NCBI GenBank assembly: GCA_963921195.1
Contig: CAWUER010000483.1
Span: 124,001 to 188,000, forward strand
DNA length: 64,000 bases
Source: Pegoplata infirma
Taxonomy: Eukaryota; Arthropoda; Insecta; Diptera; Anthomyiidae
Reading direction: 5' to 3'
The translations under genes and the position numbers were made by a program. A model generated the notes under the pieces. It was not told the origin of the DNA and did not search any database. It was given only the letters and a program-made list of their open reading frames with translations. Numbering within the stretch: the first letter of the stretch is position 1; every line of letters starts with the position of its first letter. Below, piece by piece: positions 23,335-34,809 of the stretch.

Positions 23335-25600
23335 TTTCTATAGAAAAATGTTTCAGATTCCGAGAATTTTTCTATAAAAAAATTATCTCAGATTCTGAGA
23401 TTTTTTCTATAGAAAAATTGTCTCAAATTATGAGAATTTTTTTTATAAAACAAATTTCTCAGAATCTGAAACATTTTTTTCTTTATAAAAATTCTTAGAA
23501 GTTGAGACATTTTTTCTATAAGAATATTTTCAAAATCTGAGATAATTTTTCTATAGAAAATTTCTTGGGATATGAGATATTTTTTCTATAGAAAAATTCT
23601 CAGAATCTGGGATATTTTTTCTATAGAAAAATTCTCAGAATCTGAGATATTTTTTCTATAGAAAAATTCTCAGAATCTGAGATATTTTTTCTATAGAAAA
23701 ATTCTCAGAATCTGAGATATTTTTTCTATAGAAAAATTCTCAGAATCTGAGATATTTTTTCTATAGAAAAATTCTCAGATCTGAGCCATTTTTTTCTATA
23801 GAAAACTTCTCATGATCTGAGATATTTTTTCTATGGAAAACTTTTTAGAATCTGTAACAGTTTTTCTATAGAAAAATTTTCAGAATCTGAGATATTTTTC
23901 TATAGAAAAATTCTCAGAATCTGAGATATTTTTTCTATAGAAAAATTCTCAGAATCTGAGATATTTTTTCTATAGAAAAATTCTCAGAATCTGAGATATT
24001 TTTTCTATAGAAAAATTCTCAGAATCTGAGATATTTTTTCTATAGAAAAATTCTCAGAATCTGAGATATTTTTTCTATAGAAAAATTCTCAGAATCTGAG
24101 ATATTTTTTCTATAGAAAAATTCTCAGAATCTGAGATATTTTTTCTATAGAAAAATTCTCAGAATCTGAGATATTTTTTCTATAGAAAAATTCTCAGAAT
24201 CTGAGATATTTTTTCTATAGAAAAATTCTCAGAATCTGAGATATTTTTTCTATAGAAAAATTCTCAGAATCTGAGATATTTTTTCTATAGAAAAATTCTC
24301 AGAATCTGAGATATTTTTTCTATAGAAAAATTCTCAGAATCTGAGATATTTTTTCTATAGAAAAATTCTCAGAATCTGAGATATTTTTTCTATAGAAAAA
24401 TTCTCAGAATCTGAGATATTTTTTCTATAGAAAAATTCTCAGAATCTGAGATATTTTTTCTATAGAAAAATTCTCAGAATCTGAGATATTTTTTCTATAG
24501 AAAAATTCTCAGAATCTGAGATATTTTTTCTATAGAAAAATTCTCAGAATCTGAAAAATTTTTTCTGTAGAAAAATTCTCAAAATCTGAGATATTTTTTC
24601 TATAGAAAAATTCTCAGAATCTGAGACATTTTTTCTATAGAAAAATTCTCAGAATCTAAGACATTTTTTCTATAGAAAAATTCTCAGAATCTGAGACATT
24701 TTTTATATAGAAAAATTCTCAGAATCTGAAACATTTTTTCTATAGAAAAATTCTCAAAATCTGGGACATTTTTTCTATAGAAAAATTCTCAGAATCTGAG
24801 ACATTTTTTCTATAGAAAAATTCTCAGAATCTGAGACGTTTTTTCTATAGAAAAATTCTCAGAATCTGAGACATTTTTTCTATAGAAAAATTCTCAGAAT
24901 CTGAGACATTTTTTCTACAGAAAAATTCTCAGAATCTGAGACATTTTTTCTATAGAAAAATTCTCAGAATCTGAAACATTTTTTCTATAGAAAAATTCTC
25001 AGAATCTAAGACATTTTTTCTATAGAAAAATTCTCAAAATCTGAGACATTTTTTCTGTAGAAAAATTCTCAGAATCTGAGACATTTTTTCTATAGAAAAA
25101 TTCTCAGAATCTGAGACATTTTTTCTATAGAAAAATTCTCAGAATCTTAGACATTTTTTCTACAGAAAAATTTTTAGAATCGAGACATTTTTTCTATAGA
25201 AAAATTCTCAGAATCTGAGACATTTTTTCTATAGAAAAATTCTCAGAATCTTAGACATTTTTTCTACAGAAAAATTCTTAGAATCGAGACATTTTTTCTA
25301 TAGAAAAATTCTTAGAATCGAAACATTTTTTCTATAGAAAAATTCTCAGAATCTGAGACATTTTTTCTATAGAAAAATTCTCAGAATCTTAGACATTTTT
25401 TCTACAGAAAAATTCTTAGAATCGAGATATTTTTTCTATAGAAAAATTCTCCGAATCTGAGACATTTTTTCTACAGAAAAATTCTCAGAACCTGAGATAT
25501 TTTTTCTACAAAAAAATTCTGAGGATCTGAGACATTTTTTCTATAGAAAAATTCTCAGAATCTGAGATATATTTTTTATATAGAAAAATCTGAGTAATTT
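23335..25600. repeat. 35-bp satellite, clean array 2
   Basis: Monomer TTCTCAGAATCTGAGATA followed by TTTTTTCTATAGAAAAA, exactly 35 bp, in roughly 60 or more copies. Two palindromes, TCTCAGAATCTGAGA and TTTTTCTATAGAAAAA, make up almost the whole unit. The stretch 23.88-24.54 kb is almost identical copy to copy. From about 24.60 kb the variant GAGACAT replaces GAGATAT, and the outer copies are more diverged (short 33-34-bp variants, CTACAG for CTATAG). This pattern of clean centre and worn edges is typical of arrays grown by unequal exchange. Confidence 0.97.
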
Positions 25601-27109
25601 TTATTTTAGAAAAAATCTCTATGAATCTTAGAAATTTTTATAAAAAATATCATTATATTCTTACATAGAGATATTTTTTAAAGAAAACATTTTAAATCCT
25701 TTTTTTGTAATAAAACTTTTCACAATTTTCTTTGTGTACTTACCTTTCTAGTTTAAGATTGGCAAACATGTTTTTGAAAAATATGATGTTTTGTAGATGC
25801 TACAAATTTCTAGGTTTCAGATGTATTTTAACGCTTCTTGTCGGTTTCTTTTAATTTTATTAAGGCATATGATGCAGCAAAATATTGTTAGTTATAATTA
25901 TGTTATCTCTATTTAAAGTATTTTCGTGTTTTTATTACATTTTTCTCGTTATTTTATTTCAATAGAGAAATTAACAAATTTTCTGCTTTTATTTTCCTTT
26001 TTAATTTGCTTTGACAATTTCAATTTTTGTTTTTATATTACGCATTAAATGTTCAATATTTTAAATTTAAACATTAAATGCTTACCATACACACAAAATG
26101 TGTAATTTTAAAATTAAAGTGTTTATTTTTTTTAAATTTGTATGTCAACACAAAAAATACTATCTAATGTGCGTAATATTCAAATATTTGTGTGTAAACT
26201 AAAATTTTAAACACTTCGTGCTCAATTTTACTCGTTGTGTGTTATTTTACATAAAAATTTACCCACTTTATAGTAGTAATTTTACAAGCAATTTTTAGAG
26301 TGTATCGTATTGGTTTTAATTATTAAGTATTAGTGTAAATACTAAAAAAAAACTCTTAAAATCAATCCCAAAAAGTCATGAAATATGTACTTATCAAAAA
26401 GTGATGAAAAAATCACTTCTAAATCACCATATAAAAATTACATAATCACATCCAAAATGCCAAGAAATATATACTTCTAAAGAAGTGATGAAAAAAGCAC
26501 TTCCAAAAGGTCAAGTTATATTAACATCCCGATCACTACTTCAGAAGTTGTGATAAAGATGTTAATATATATGTACATACTAAACACTAGTGATATTGTG
26601 TGTCACGCCCATATAAAATTCATCAGTGTTTCAGCTGAAGAAGAAGTACATCTGGTTCATAAGTTGTGGTGAATTTTGTAGTGAATGGTAAGCTCTTTTT
26701 TTGCTGGGATATGGCTAGTTGGTCATAATCCCAAAAATTTTATTTATTTTTTGTGGTAAAAGTTATTCTGCGTAGCCGGCCTTCGGCCGGACTTAGGACT
26801 AACCAACTCCATAAATTAATTTAGAGTCTTCGCTAAACCCACCCTATCTGCAGAAAACGGGGATTATGACCAAAATTGCGTTGGATTATGACCATAATGG
26901 CGTTGGGGGTTATGAACGAAAAAAGTTCGGTCGGAATCCCAACAGGGAACGGACATAATCCCCATTGGGATTGTGACCAGTCAGGTTTGGAAACAGTCAT
27001 AGTCCCCACAACTATTATGGGGATTATTACCGTAATGAATTCGGTCGAAATCCCCAATTTCGTTATGGGGGTAATGTCCGTGAGGATTATGGCCTGTCAC
27101 CTAGAAATC

Positions 27110-27227
27110 TAATTTTAATCCCTGATGATTCTCGATGAGGATCGAAATATTGGAAGATAATAAAGAAGATTTATTTACCAAAACACTTATATATGATCAT
27201 ATCTGTCTGATAGCATATAATTATTAG
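27110..27227. other. Short unique stretch
   Basis: No coding or repeat signature was seen. Confidence 0.3.
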
Positions 27228-27340
27228 TGTCCGACCGAATATTCAGCTTCGGATACGGCTTCGGCCAAAAAGCACTATTCGGCTACTATTCGGCTTCTGC
27301 CACATTTTTGACCGAATACCGAATAATTTTATAAAATTTA
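27228..27340. repeat. Fragment of a GTCCGACCGAATATTC hAT MITE
   Basis: GTGTCCGACCGAATATTCAGC followed by TTCGGCC/TTCGGCT words and CCGAATACCGAATAAT. It resembles the left end of the element at 17183-17707. The right end is missing. Confidence 0.65.
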
Positions 27341-27368
27341 TACACACGTGTTAGAAATCACACTAAAC

Positions 27369-27707
27369 CAATGGTTCCCAACCTTTGATTCTCGCCCCAC
27401 TGGGGGGCAATTTGATGGTTCCAGGGGGGCAACAAGAAATTTTTTAGGATTTTTATTAGTCAAATTAACTACAAAAACAATTTTTCTTAGCAAAATTAAA
27501 TACAAAAATATTGTTAATTGCTTAAATTTGTAACTTAAAACTTATTTTAAATGCTTATTTTACAAAAACTTTGCTTAGCAAGTGGTAATTTTTCACTAGA
27601 AACAAAAATTAGAAAAATTAACAAATTTTGCTTGAGTGTATGGGGGGACAAGGCAATTTTTTAAACTGAAAAGTGGGGCGTGGCATTAAAAAGGTTGGGA
27701 ACCATTG
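27369..27707. mobile_element. hAT MITE with CAATGGTTCCCAACC termini
   Basis: Starts CAATGGTTCCCAACCTTTG and ends AAAAGGTTGGGAACCATTG. The 8-bp target duplication CACTAAAC is perfect (27361-27368, 27708-27715). The TGGTTCCCAACC end is widespread among hAT elements of animals. The 61-residue frame at 27348-27533 is a translation of the MITE and not a gene. Confidence 0.94.
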
Positions 27708-27715
27708 CACTAAAC

Positions 27716-28112
27716 ACTTTTCTAATCACATTAGTAAGCCACAAAAACTTTTCACGAAGTGTTTTTGCACCTAAAAAAAACTTTACACTCAAAAAAATTT
27801 TACACTCAAAAAAAAATTTCCGGTGGAAAAATGTCTAGTTAAGTCATGAAAATTCCTTGTAAGTATTATCGCATCAAAAAAGTTGTAAATTTACTATTTT
27901 ATTGGTAAAAAAAACTTGTCAAATTTCAAAAAAGCTCGTAATTCTTACTAGAAATTCTCAGGAGGTAGCACAAATGTCATAAGAAGTCCTTGCAATTTTT
28001 ATCGCGTTAAAAAAGTCGTAAATTGAAGGGGTCGGTCTTGCTATTGCCCCTTTAGGATGCATCATTGGAGCAGTAGATGAGATTTAATTATTGGAAAACT
28101 GCAATTTTTAAA
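27716..28112. other. AT-rich stretch with a small TTTACACTC cluster
   Basis: Two TTTACACTCAAAAAAA units at 27781-27815 resemble the start of CACTC elements or the minisatellite at 13.3 kb. GCACTAAAC/CGTAAATT words repeat nearby. No gene was seen. Confidence 0.4.
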
Positions 28113-28328
28113 AAAGGTCATATTTTTTTTTACTAATCATTACGATGATATTATCAAAGTAACAACTTTTAAAAAACTATTTATAATGTTGTTTGTTTTA
28201 AATTGATTGGTTTGGTCATTTTGCAAGACTTACTCGACACGTGTTTTAGAATTCGTCATTGTCAAAAATTTCAAGGGCATAATATTTGGCAATGCCATCG
28301 TAATGATTAGTAAAAGAAATATGACCTT
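28113..28328. mobile_element. Foldback MITE (AAGGTCATATTTC family, copy 1)
   Basis: The left end AAGGTCATATTTTTTTTTAC and right end AAAAGAAATATGACCTT are inverted. Shared words ACTAATCATTACGATG on the left and CATCGTAATGATTAGT on the right. The left half matches 62535-62660 closely (ATTGATTGGTTTGGTCATTTTG, GACTTACTCGACACGTGT), so the two are one family. No coding capacity. Confidence 0.85.
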
Positions 28329-28339
28329 GAGCTCAAAAA

Positions 28340-28745
28340 ATCAATCTTAATCTCTGAACCGATTTTGCTTAAATTTATTACAAACTTGACTAAACATATG
28401 ACAAACATAGGTGTTAAGCATTAGCACCATCCATGTAGTGTTAACAGTGTAAGCCCGTTTTACACTTAAATTTGCGGAAACCACCTGCCGAAATTCACGA
28501 GTTTGCTTATAAATTTTTAACCACTTGACCAATTTCGCTGAAATGCAATACCAATCTGACCAGCGAAATTACAAACGTATATGCCAAACTTAAGCACCCT
28601 AAGTAAATTATTTCAAAAGTTAGAGTTATTTCAACAGACAGACGGAAGCACATCGGTAGATCGACTCGAAATCGACCAATATTTCGAGGTGTTACAAACG
28701 AAATGACAAATTTATTTATACTCTCTATCATTAAAGAAGATGGTT
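28340..28745 (-). repeat. Decayed mini-me-like remnant
   Basis: TTCAACAGACAGACGGAAGC, GATCGACTCGAAATCGACC, ATATTTCGAGGTGTTACAAACG and ATACTCTCTATCATT keep the order of the mini-me right half, with the microsatellite reduced. The two open frames on the minus strand are not supported as genes. Confidence 0.5.
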
Positions 28746-28799
28746 TTAAAAAAAGTTCCAACTGGACAGACTAAGAAACAAAACTAAACCACTATTAAA

Positions 28800-30640
28800 A
28801 GGGTACGTGTGTGATGATTGTAAGGAAAAATTTTTGTAATTTTTTTTTTATTTTATTTCAAAGTTTCATAGCATTTGTGGCATTTAAGAAATGTTTGATG
28901 TTTTTTTGTTTTCTTGTTGTAGTTGTTGTAAATTCGCACCTTCTGTTTAGAAGAACAAAATTGCAATTTTCTGTAGCAATTTTTTTTTTGTGTTGCTGAT
29001 TTTTTTTTCTCTAAAAACAAAATAAACGCAAATGTCAGTAGTTCAACATTGATGCAACCAGAAAAAAACAATACCTACCATGTACTAAAGGAACTTAACC
29101 AACCAATAAACATTTGCCTGGGCTTATGAGATTCTTTGAGGTTTTTTTTTTGTTTTTCTCTATTAAAAAGTACAACATGATGCTGTTGCTGCCATCCATC
29201 TATACATGTGGTACAAACATATATAAATGTATGGTGCTTACACGCAGGATATAGTGTTGAAAACTTAATGATCGCTTTTCAAATGTAACGATCAGCAACA
29301 AGTCAGGCTAACTGACTGCCTGGCTTGGTGGCAGGCAAGGCTAGGCAAGCAGGCAAGCAATTCTGGCTGGAGATGTTGCAATAAATGTATGGCAAGTCAG
29401 TTAAATGTGTTGAAAATAAGGAATGAACATCAAAAAACAACAACAGCAACTACACATAGAACAACAACAATAGTACTTACACTCGTAATAGCAACAATAC
29501 TAATATTTTAACATCCCAAATGTGAGCTAGTTCGTACACGTACGACGATGATGATAATGACTACGATGACGACTAACAAAGAGACCAAACAGAATTAAAA
29601 CGGCACGAACGTTTTTTCACAAACTAGTTTCATAACGGTTTCTTTTAATCCCACTCTCGCCCTCTCATTTTATGACAACCTTAAGTTGCCATAATTGTTA
29701 AAACTTTTCGGTGCCAGGAAGTTTTATTTTTACCAAATATGTACTAAAATAGGTTTTTTTTGGAGCCACTTTTCTCTAAACAAGCGATTATCAGTTATAG
29801 ATGCCTCGGTCCACGTTCTTTGCTTCGCGAAGATCTTTTTCTACCACAACAATCCAGGATTTTATTAGAACCAATTCCCATTGCAACAGACTCAAAAAAA
29901 AAATTCTATGTTAGCCAAAAAAGTACTTGTTGTAGCAAACGATTTCCTTGCAATTTCAAACAAATTGCATAAATTTTGAGGTATTTACAAAAAGCGATTT
30001 AAGAATTCTATATTGCATTTCCCAGCCACTTAAATGAAAAAACAAATTTAACTGCTTGCCGTCCATCGTTCCTATTCTGTTTAGTCTCAAAAAAGCTACA
30101 AGTATTTTGCCAAAAGTTTTAGTTCGGCAACCACAGCTAGAGAATAAAAAAAAAAACATCATGAACCAGACCTCAAACCAATGCATTATTACTCTAGCAA
30201 TAGTTATGTTGGTACTCGTGCAGTAACACTAACAACAACAGCAACAATAGTACAAAAATCACATTAACAACTTTTGAAATTGTAAAATTACAAAACCAAA
30301 TGAAAATAAAATGCAATAAACAACAACTACAACAATTGCTTAGACTTAGCAGCAGCAACTATATACCAATTGCAGGGACAGACACTTTTAAGTTGATGTG
30401 ACCAATAGAAATTGCTGAGGACTAGAAATGTTCTGTGATGAAATGTTGTTGTATTAACAACCAATTTAATTGCATTAACAAATTGTGTTGCTGAAGAAAA
30501 AAAATAATTGTTTTCCTTTTCAGTAAAAAAGATTTTTTTTTTGTAAGTAGGTTAGTTAAGAATTGGACATACTCCGTTGCGTTGCCAATGGTGAAAACTT
30601 TTATGTTTCTTTAATTTCGCTATTGAAGTCAATGAGACAT
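28800..30640. other. Unique DNA with CAA/CAG-type runs
   Basis: No repeat family with a second copy in this window. CAACAACAGCAAC runs at 29440-29475 and 30230-30250, GGCAAG runs near 29330-29370. The complexity is higher than in the transposon-rich parts, so this may be old single-copy intergenic or intronic sequence. None of the small open frames (28811-28999, 29760-29972, 29956-30186) shows a domain or conserved motif. Confidence 0.5.
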
Positions 30641-32600
30641 TTCAGGTCATCGAAAAATCTTTGCGGCGCTTCATAAGACTGACACCTTCTCCTGCACTTC
30701 CCCATAACTCCTACAATAGTCCCTGTCAGAGATTCCCATAAGCACGGCGACTTGGCCTATTATACAATGCCCTCTGTCAGTACTCTCACCACCGAATGCC
30801 CTGTCAGTACCCACAACCGTCCGTTTACCAAAAGTGAAGATAGGATTTGGCAATGGTCACAGGGTTCGCGGTATCCTGCACGTAGTCAGTTCTATCCACC
30901 TTTGTTTCATTCTATTGTCTGATATTCCATCAATTCATGATTTCACTATATAAACCCCTCTTCCCGTCCCCCCGCCGCCGATTCACAATCATTTCTCCCA
31001 CAGTCATCAGCCAATTCGTTTCCAGCGATCCCATTATGTCCAGTGACTCAAATTAGCTGACTGTGTGCTGACTCAAACGACAAAGGGATTTTTACAGTTC
31101 CTAAAGGTTCCCGACTTCAAAGTGTTTAATTTTAAGGCCTTCAGAGCTTCAAGGCTGTCCACGAAAGTGTTAAGGAACGTAGGTCCCTTGTCATAATAAT
31201 CTGCGCGGCTTTATCAATTGATAGTACCTCAGCACGGAAAACACTTCACTTGTCTGGAAGTCTCAATGAGGCCCAGATTACGAAGCATTAAAAATTTACT
31301 ACCGAACCCATACACATATCCATCATTTTTTGTCAAAACAGAGTTTTCCGCCCAGTATTTCCCAGTTGGTACTTGGGCATAGAAAGTTTTGTCAAAGTTC
31401 GTCTGCGGTGAGATATAGTCAGTTTTTCTCCAGTTCTCTCTCACCCACCATACTTGATATGGTCGAGTGCGTTGCCCCAAGAGCGTTGCTAAAGCATTTG
31501 CGACTCTCTTGGCCTACGAACCAATATTGCTGCTGTACTCTTGATGTAGATATCCACGGGCTGAATGTTAATTACCACATCCGATCTAATAGCACAAGTG
31601 ATACCACACACGCTAGTCGTTGTACCTTCTGAAGGTTGCAGATATATGATTTCTTATCCACTGCTCTCCAGCAAACGAGATTATCATAGGTTAGTACTGG
31701 TCTAATTATCGCACCATACCTATAGTGGAAGATATACGGTTTTAGACACCATCTTCTTCCAAAAGCTCTCATACTTTTCTCTGTATTCCATTTACAAGAA
31801 AGCTTTAAGGCCAGGATCACACCCAGGTATTTCGCCTCATAAGATAGTTCCAGGATGATTCCATCCAATTTGGGAAGATTTTACTCGTATGTCTTAGTCC
31901 TTTTAGTGAACAAACCGAGTTCGATTTTGGTGGTATTAACTTTGACAACCGTTGTTCTTTGTCCACGCCGAGAGTATCGTAAGCGCTGATTCCATGACTT
32001 CGCTAATCGTTGGCAAAAACTTACCTTTGACTAGGGTCACAACGTCTTCAGCATAGTCAACGACCTTGATAAACATTCTGTTGAGTGATTCGAGGATATT
32101 ATTTACATGTTAAAAGAATCCACAAAAGGAAAGCGATCATTCCACTCTGTGGAGTGTACCGACTTGTACCGACTTTCCTCGCTTAACCATCACGTATTTT
32201 CGAGTTAATTGTATTGCTTCCTATCTTGTTGCCCGTCCATAGAGTAATCTGTGTGTCCATGCCTGTATTTTCCAAGGCATGAAGGATTGATATTATTTTG
32301 ACGTATTAAACGCACCTTCCACATCCAAGTATTTATGCTGCCAAAACGTACTCCTTTTTATGAAGAGTATCATCAATCACACCGATAACATCAATTAAAG
32401 CCTTGCTGAAGTTGTTTGATGTAAGAGTAATACTCACATAGACATCTACCAGTCGTACCAATGTTTTCAATAAACAAAGATGACAGCCTGATAGGTCTGT
32501 AGTCCTTTGCAGTTTTGTAGTTTATCATTCTCGCTTTTGGGATAAATACTACTCTTACCTCCCTCCATTCCATATGCCTATAGTTCAATAAAAACCAAAA
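30640..32600 (-). pseudogene. Dead LINE (LOA/I-like): reverse transcriptase and RNase H remnants
   Basis: Read on the minus strand, the order is that of a LINE ORF2. The reverse transcriptase start is at 32588-32391 (EWREVRVVFIPKA then KDYRPIRLSS), the thumb block EAKYLGVILALKL at 31868-31572, the RNase H start at 31480-31229 (GFGSKFLM), and an NELAD-like block near 31010. A zinc-knuckle-like DRDYCRSYGEVQEK sits at 30853-30671, in which the second cysteine of a C-x2-C pair is replaced by tyrosine. Stops and frameshifts separate every block, and the region around the catalytic YxDD (about 32040-32060) is out of frame. It is not functional. The RNase H domain suggests the LOA or I group; the exact clade is uncertain. 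The fragment at 110-690 is the same family. Confidence 0.85.
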
Positions 32601-32639
32601 CTATTTCCAAGAAAATTATTGAGGGATCTCAAAGACTTT

Positions 32640-33850
32640 GTCTTTTTGTGTGAGGTCTGCAGGAAGGAGGTTCGTCTTCCGATGCGACCACACATACGAA
32701 CACACATTTTTTTTTAAATAGCCTTTCGATTTCGGACAGGGTGTCTCAGACAAAACCCCCTTTTAAATTTCTTATTTAATTATGGCTCTAAAAGTCCAAA
32801 ATAATTTTAGACAAATTTGCTGCAATTTTTAAAAGTTCTGCGAATTGTTATCTTATTTCTCTTTTTAAATATTCAAATTACAAATTAGTTGGTCTCACTT
32901 TTCATATAATACATGAAAAACATACGTGGTTAAACAACAACAGAAGAAACAAAATCAAAGTCCAGACGTATAGACCACAACAAAAGTATGAATCAACCAG
33001 CAATAGAAGTAGAAGAAGAAGCAGCAACATTTTTTTTTGCAACACATGATGACCAAGTAGGAACTTTACAGTTCCATCCATCGATCCGCACATATAAACA
33101 AAGCAACAAACGGACAGACAGACTTTTACAATCAGACAAACATCACCGCAGTCAGTCGTCAGTTAAACAACAACACTGAACTTGAAAAGTTGGCGATTTA
33201 TTTCTAAAGGAAGCAATAATTATAGTTAAAGTTTTTTTTATTGTTGTTGTTGCTGCTATTGTTATTGGTGTTGTTGTGGCTGTTGATGTTGTTGCTATTA
33301 CATTTGTATGATGCCTTCAATACAACTACAAAATCTAGTGAAAAATCCCTGCCACATAAAATAAAAACAACAAAAAACACAATTTTTGCAACTAAAGAAA
33401 AATAAAATTACGTAAATTGTTGCACCCAAACCTCGAACCCATCACCACCATAATACAACATAGCACCAATATTGCTTAAGATCGGATTGTTGTTTTTGTT
33501 GCAGTTGGTATTTATTTTCTGTCTAGGTGTGTTTTTGTTAGCAACATATTTATTTTTTTTTATTATTTCTTTGTTGCTGTTATTTTAGCTTTTGTTAAAG
33601 TTTTTTGCTGGTTGTTTTGGGGTGATGGAAGTCACTCATTCAGCTTTAGTTTAGGATTTTTTTTTGTTATGCTAGATTGACTTTGACTTTGCCACTTGGC
33701 CGCATTCAAATGAAAAAAATATATAAGAAATTGAAAAACATTCAGCAACATAAAAAATAAATCCGTGGTTTATTTTGAAAAAATTTATTGTTTTTTTTTT
33801 TTTTATGTGGTAAAATATCACAGACTACGATTTGTATTAAGTTTTATTGA
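32640..33850. other. Unique DNA with a TTG/CTG stretch
   Basis: Contains GTTGTTGTTGCTGCTATTG runs at 33238-33300. The overlapping frames at 32902-33179 are triplet-repeat products rich in Leu on one strand and Gln/Glu on the other. No gene is supported. Confidence 0.5.
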
Positions 33851-34273
33851 TATTTTGTCTGCACTAATGCGAAACAAAGTCGAAATTCCTGCAACAAGTT
33901 TGCTTAATTTCTTTTAAATTTTAATAGTTTTAAAATTTATTACTGTAAACTGAATGAAGTGTATAACACAGTGATACAAAATAGAACTTTCCGAATCGGA
34001 ATAAGATGAAACCAAAAGCACATGAAAGTTGACATTTTACAAAACAAAACCCCTTAAGGTTTTTTTATTTAGTTCAGTGCTAGATTTTTTTTACACGCGT
34101 TTGAAATTTAGTTAGCTATAACCGGCAGGAATTTCGCTACAATCGGTACAGTACCTACTAACTAAATAGCGAAATTATTAAAAATAAACCACCGTGCATC
34201 GTTGCGTATAATTGTTATTTAAATGCAATTACAAAATTAAGTATACGCCAGTTATGAAAATTAAAAAAAAAAA
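33850..34273. other. AT-rich stretch, nothing recognised
   Basis: No repeat or coding signature was seen, apart from TTAGTTAGCTA and CTAACTAAATA words near 34105 and 34160 that are roughly inverted. Confidence 0.35.
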
Positions 34274-34809
34274 ACGGGGATTATGACCAAATTCATTTCG
34301 GTCATAATCCCCATAATGGTAGTGGGGACTATGACCGAAAATTATTTGGACATAATCCCAATAAAAAACGGACATAATTCCCAGATTTATGGGGATATTG
34401 ACCACGTAACAAATGGCCATAATCCCCATTAAAGGGATTATGTCCACGATACTAGTTGGTCATAATCCCAAAAATTGTATTTTTTTTTTGTGTTAAGTTT
34501 TTCTGCGAAGTCGGCCTTCGGCCGGACATAGGAATTACAAATTCCATAAATTAATTTAGCGACTTCGCTTATGAAACCCTCTCTGCAGAAAACGGGGATA
34601 ATGACCAAAGTTGCTTTGGACTTACTCCCCATAATGTGAATGGGGGTTATGACCGAAAAAAGTTCGGTCGAAATCCCAACAAGGAACGGACATAATCCGC
34701 ATTGGGATTGTGACCGTTTTGGAAACGGTCATAGTCCCCACAACTATTATGGGGATCATCCCCATTTCCGTTATGGGGGTAATATCCGTGGGGATTATGT
34801 CCTGTCACC
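34274..34809. mobile_element. GGTGACA element, copy 2 (left end lost)
   Basis: The right end GGATTATGTCCTGTCACC and the order of GGTCATAATCCCC, GGCCTTCGGCCGGAC and TTCTCTGCAGAAAACGGGG words match copy 1 at 18357-27101. It starts within the element (after an A-run), so the left terminal repeat is missing. It runs uninterrupted through the point where copy 1 holds the 8.2-kb insertion. The frames 34229-34447, 34438-34632 and 34640-34882 translate this repeat and are not genes. Confidence 0.88.

Larger units (their letters stand above)
22672..26302. mobile_element. TA-flanked CACTC element carrying the clean satellite array
   Basis: Starts CACTCTTATAAAATTTTG and ends GCAATTTTTAGAGTG, with TA on both sides (22670-22671, 26303-26304). 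Both ends have subterminal ACCCACTTTAT-type and ACACAAAGTGTGTA words in inverted arrangement. The core is the 35-bp satellite (about 23335-25600), so a satellite array has been captured by or grown inside the element. No transposase is present. Confidence 0.8.
18492..26708. mobile_element. CCCAGCAAAAAAA-ended element, 8.2 kb, with nested content
   Basis: Starts CCCAGCAAAAAAAAATCGAAG and ends CTCTTTTTTTGCTGGG, with AT on both sides (18490-18491, 26709-26710). The second GGTGACA copy at 34.3 kb runs through the same point without it, so this is a true insertion. Subterminal words are AAGTGAT/AAGTGCTT and CACTTC types. Inside lie a probable hAT MITE, a CACTT element with a giant palindrome, and a CACTC element with the 35-bp satellite. 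These nested insertions account for about 6.2 kb. Confidence 0.82.
18357..27101. mobile_element. GGTGACA-ended element, split by an 8.2-kb insertion
   Basis: The left end is GGTGACATGACATAATCCCC and the right end GGATTATGGCCTGTCACC. The left flank TAGAAATTC and right flank TAGAAATC suggest an 8-bp target duplication with one extra base. The element is made of GGGGATTATGACC/GGTCATAATCCCC words and a GGCCTTCGGCC hairpin near 26778. Only 18357-18491 and 26709-27101 belong to it; the rest is the CCCAGC element. A second copy without that insertion lies at 34274-34809. It has no coding capacity, and the two open frames at 26833-27112 are repeat translations. Confidence 0.82.

Noticed and set aside
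23335..25600. CRISPR-like array of regular repeats
   Set aside because: The whole 35-bp unit is repeated with no unique spacers, and the host is a eukaryote. It is a satellite.
26833..27112. Pair of overlapping small genes
   Set aside because: Both are translations of GGTCATAATCCCC words of the GGTGACA element; the same peptides arise at 34.2-34.9 kb.
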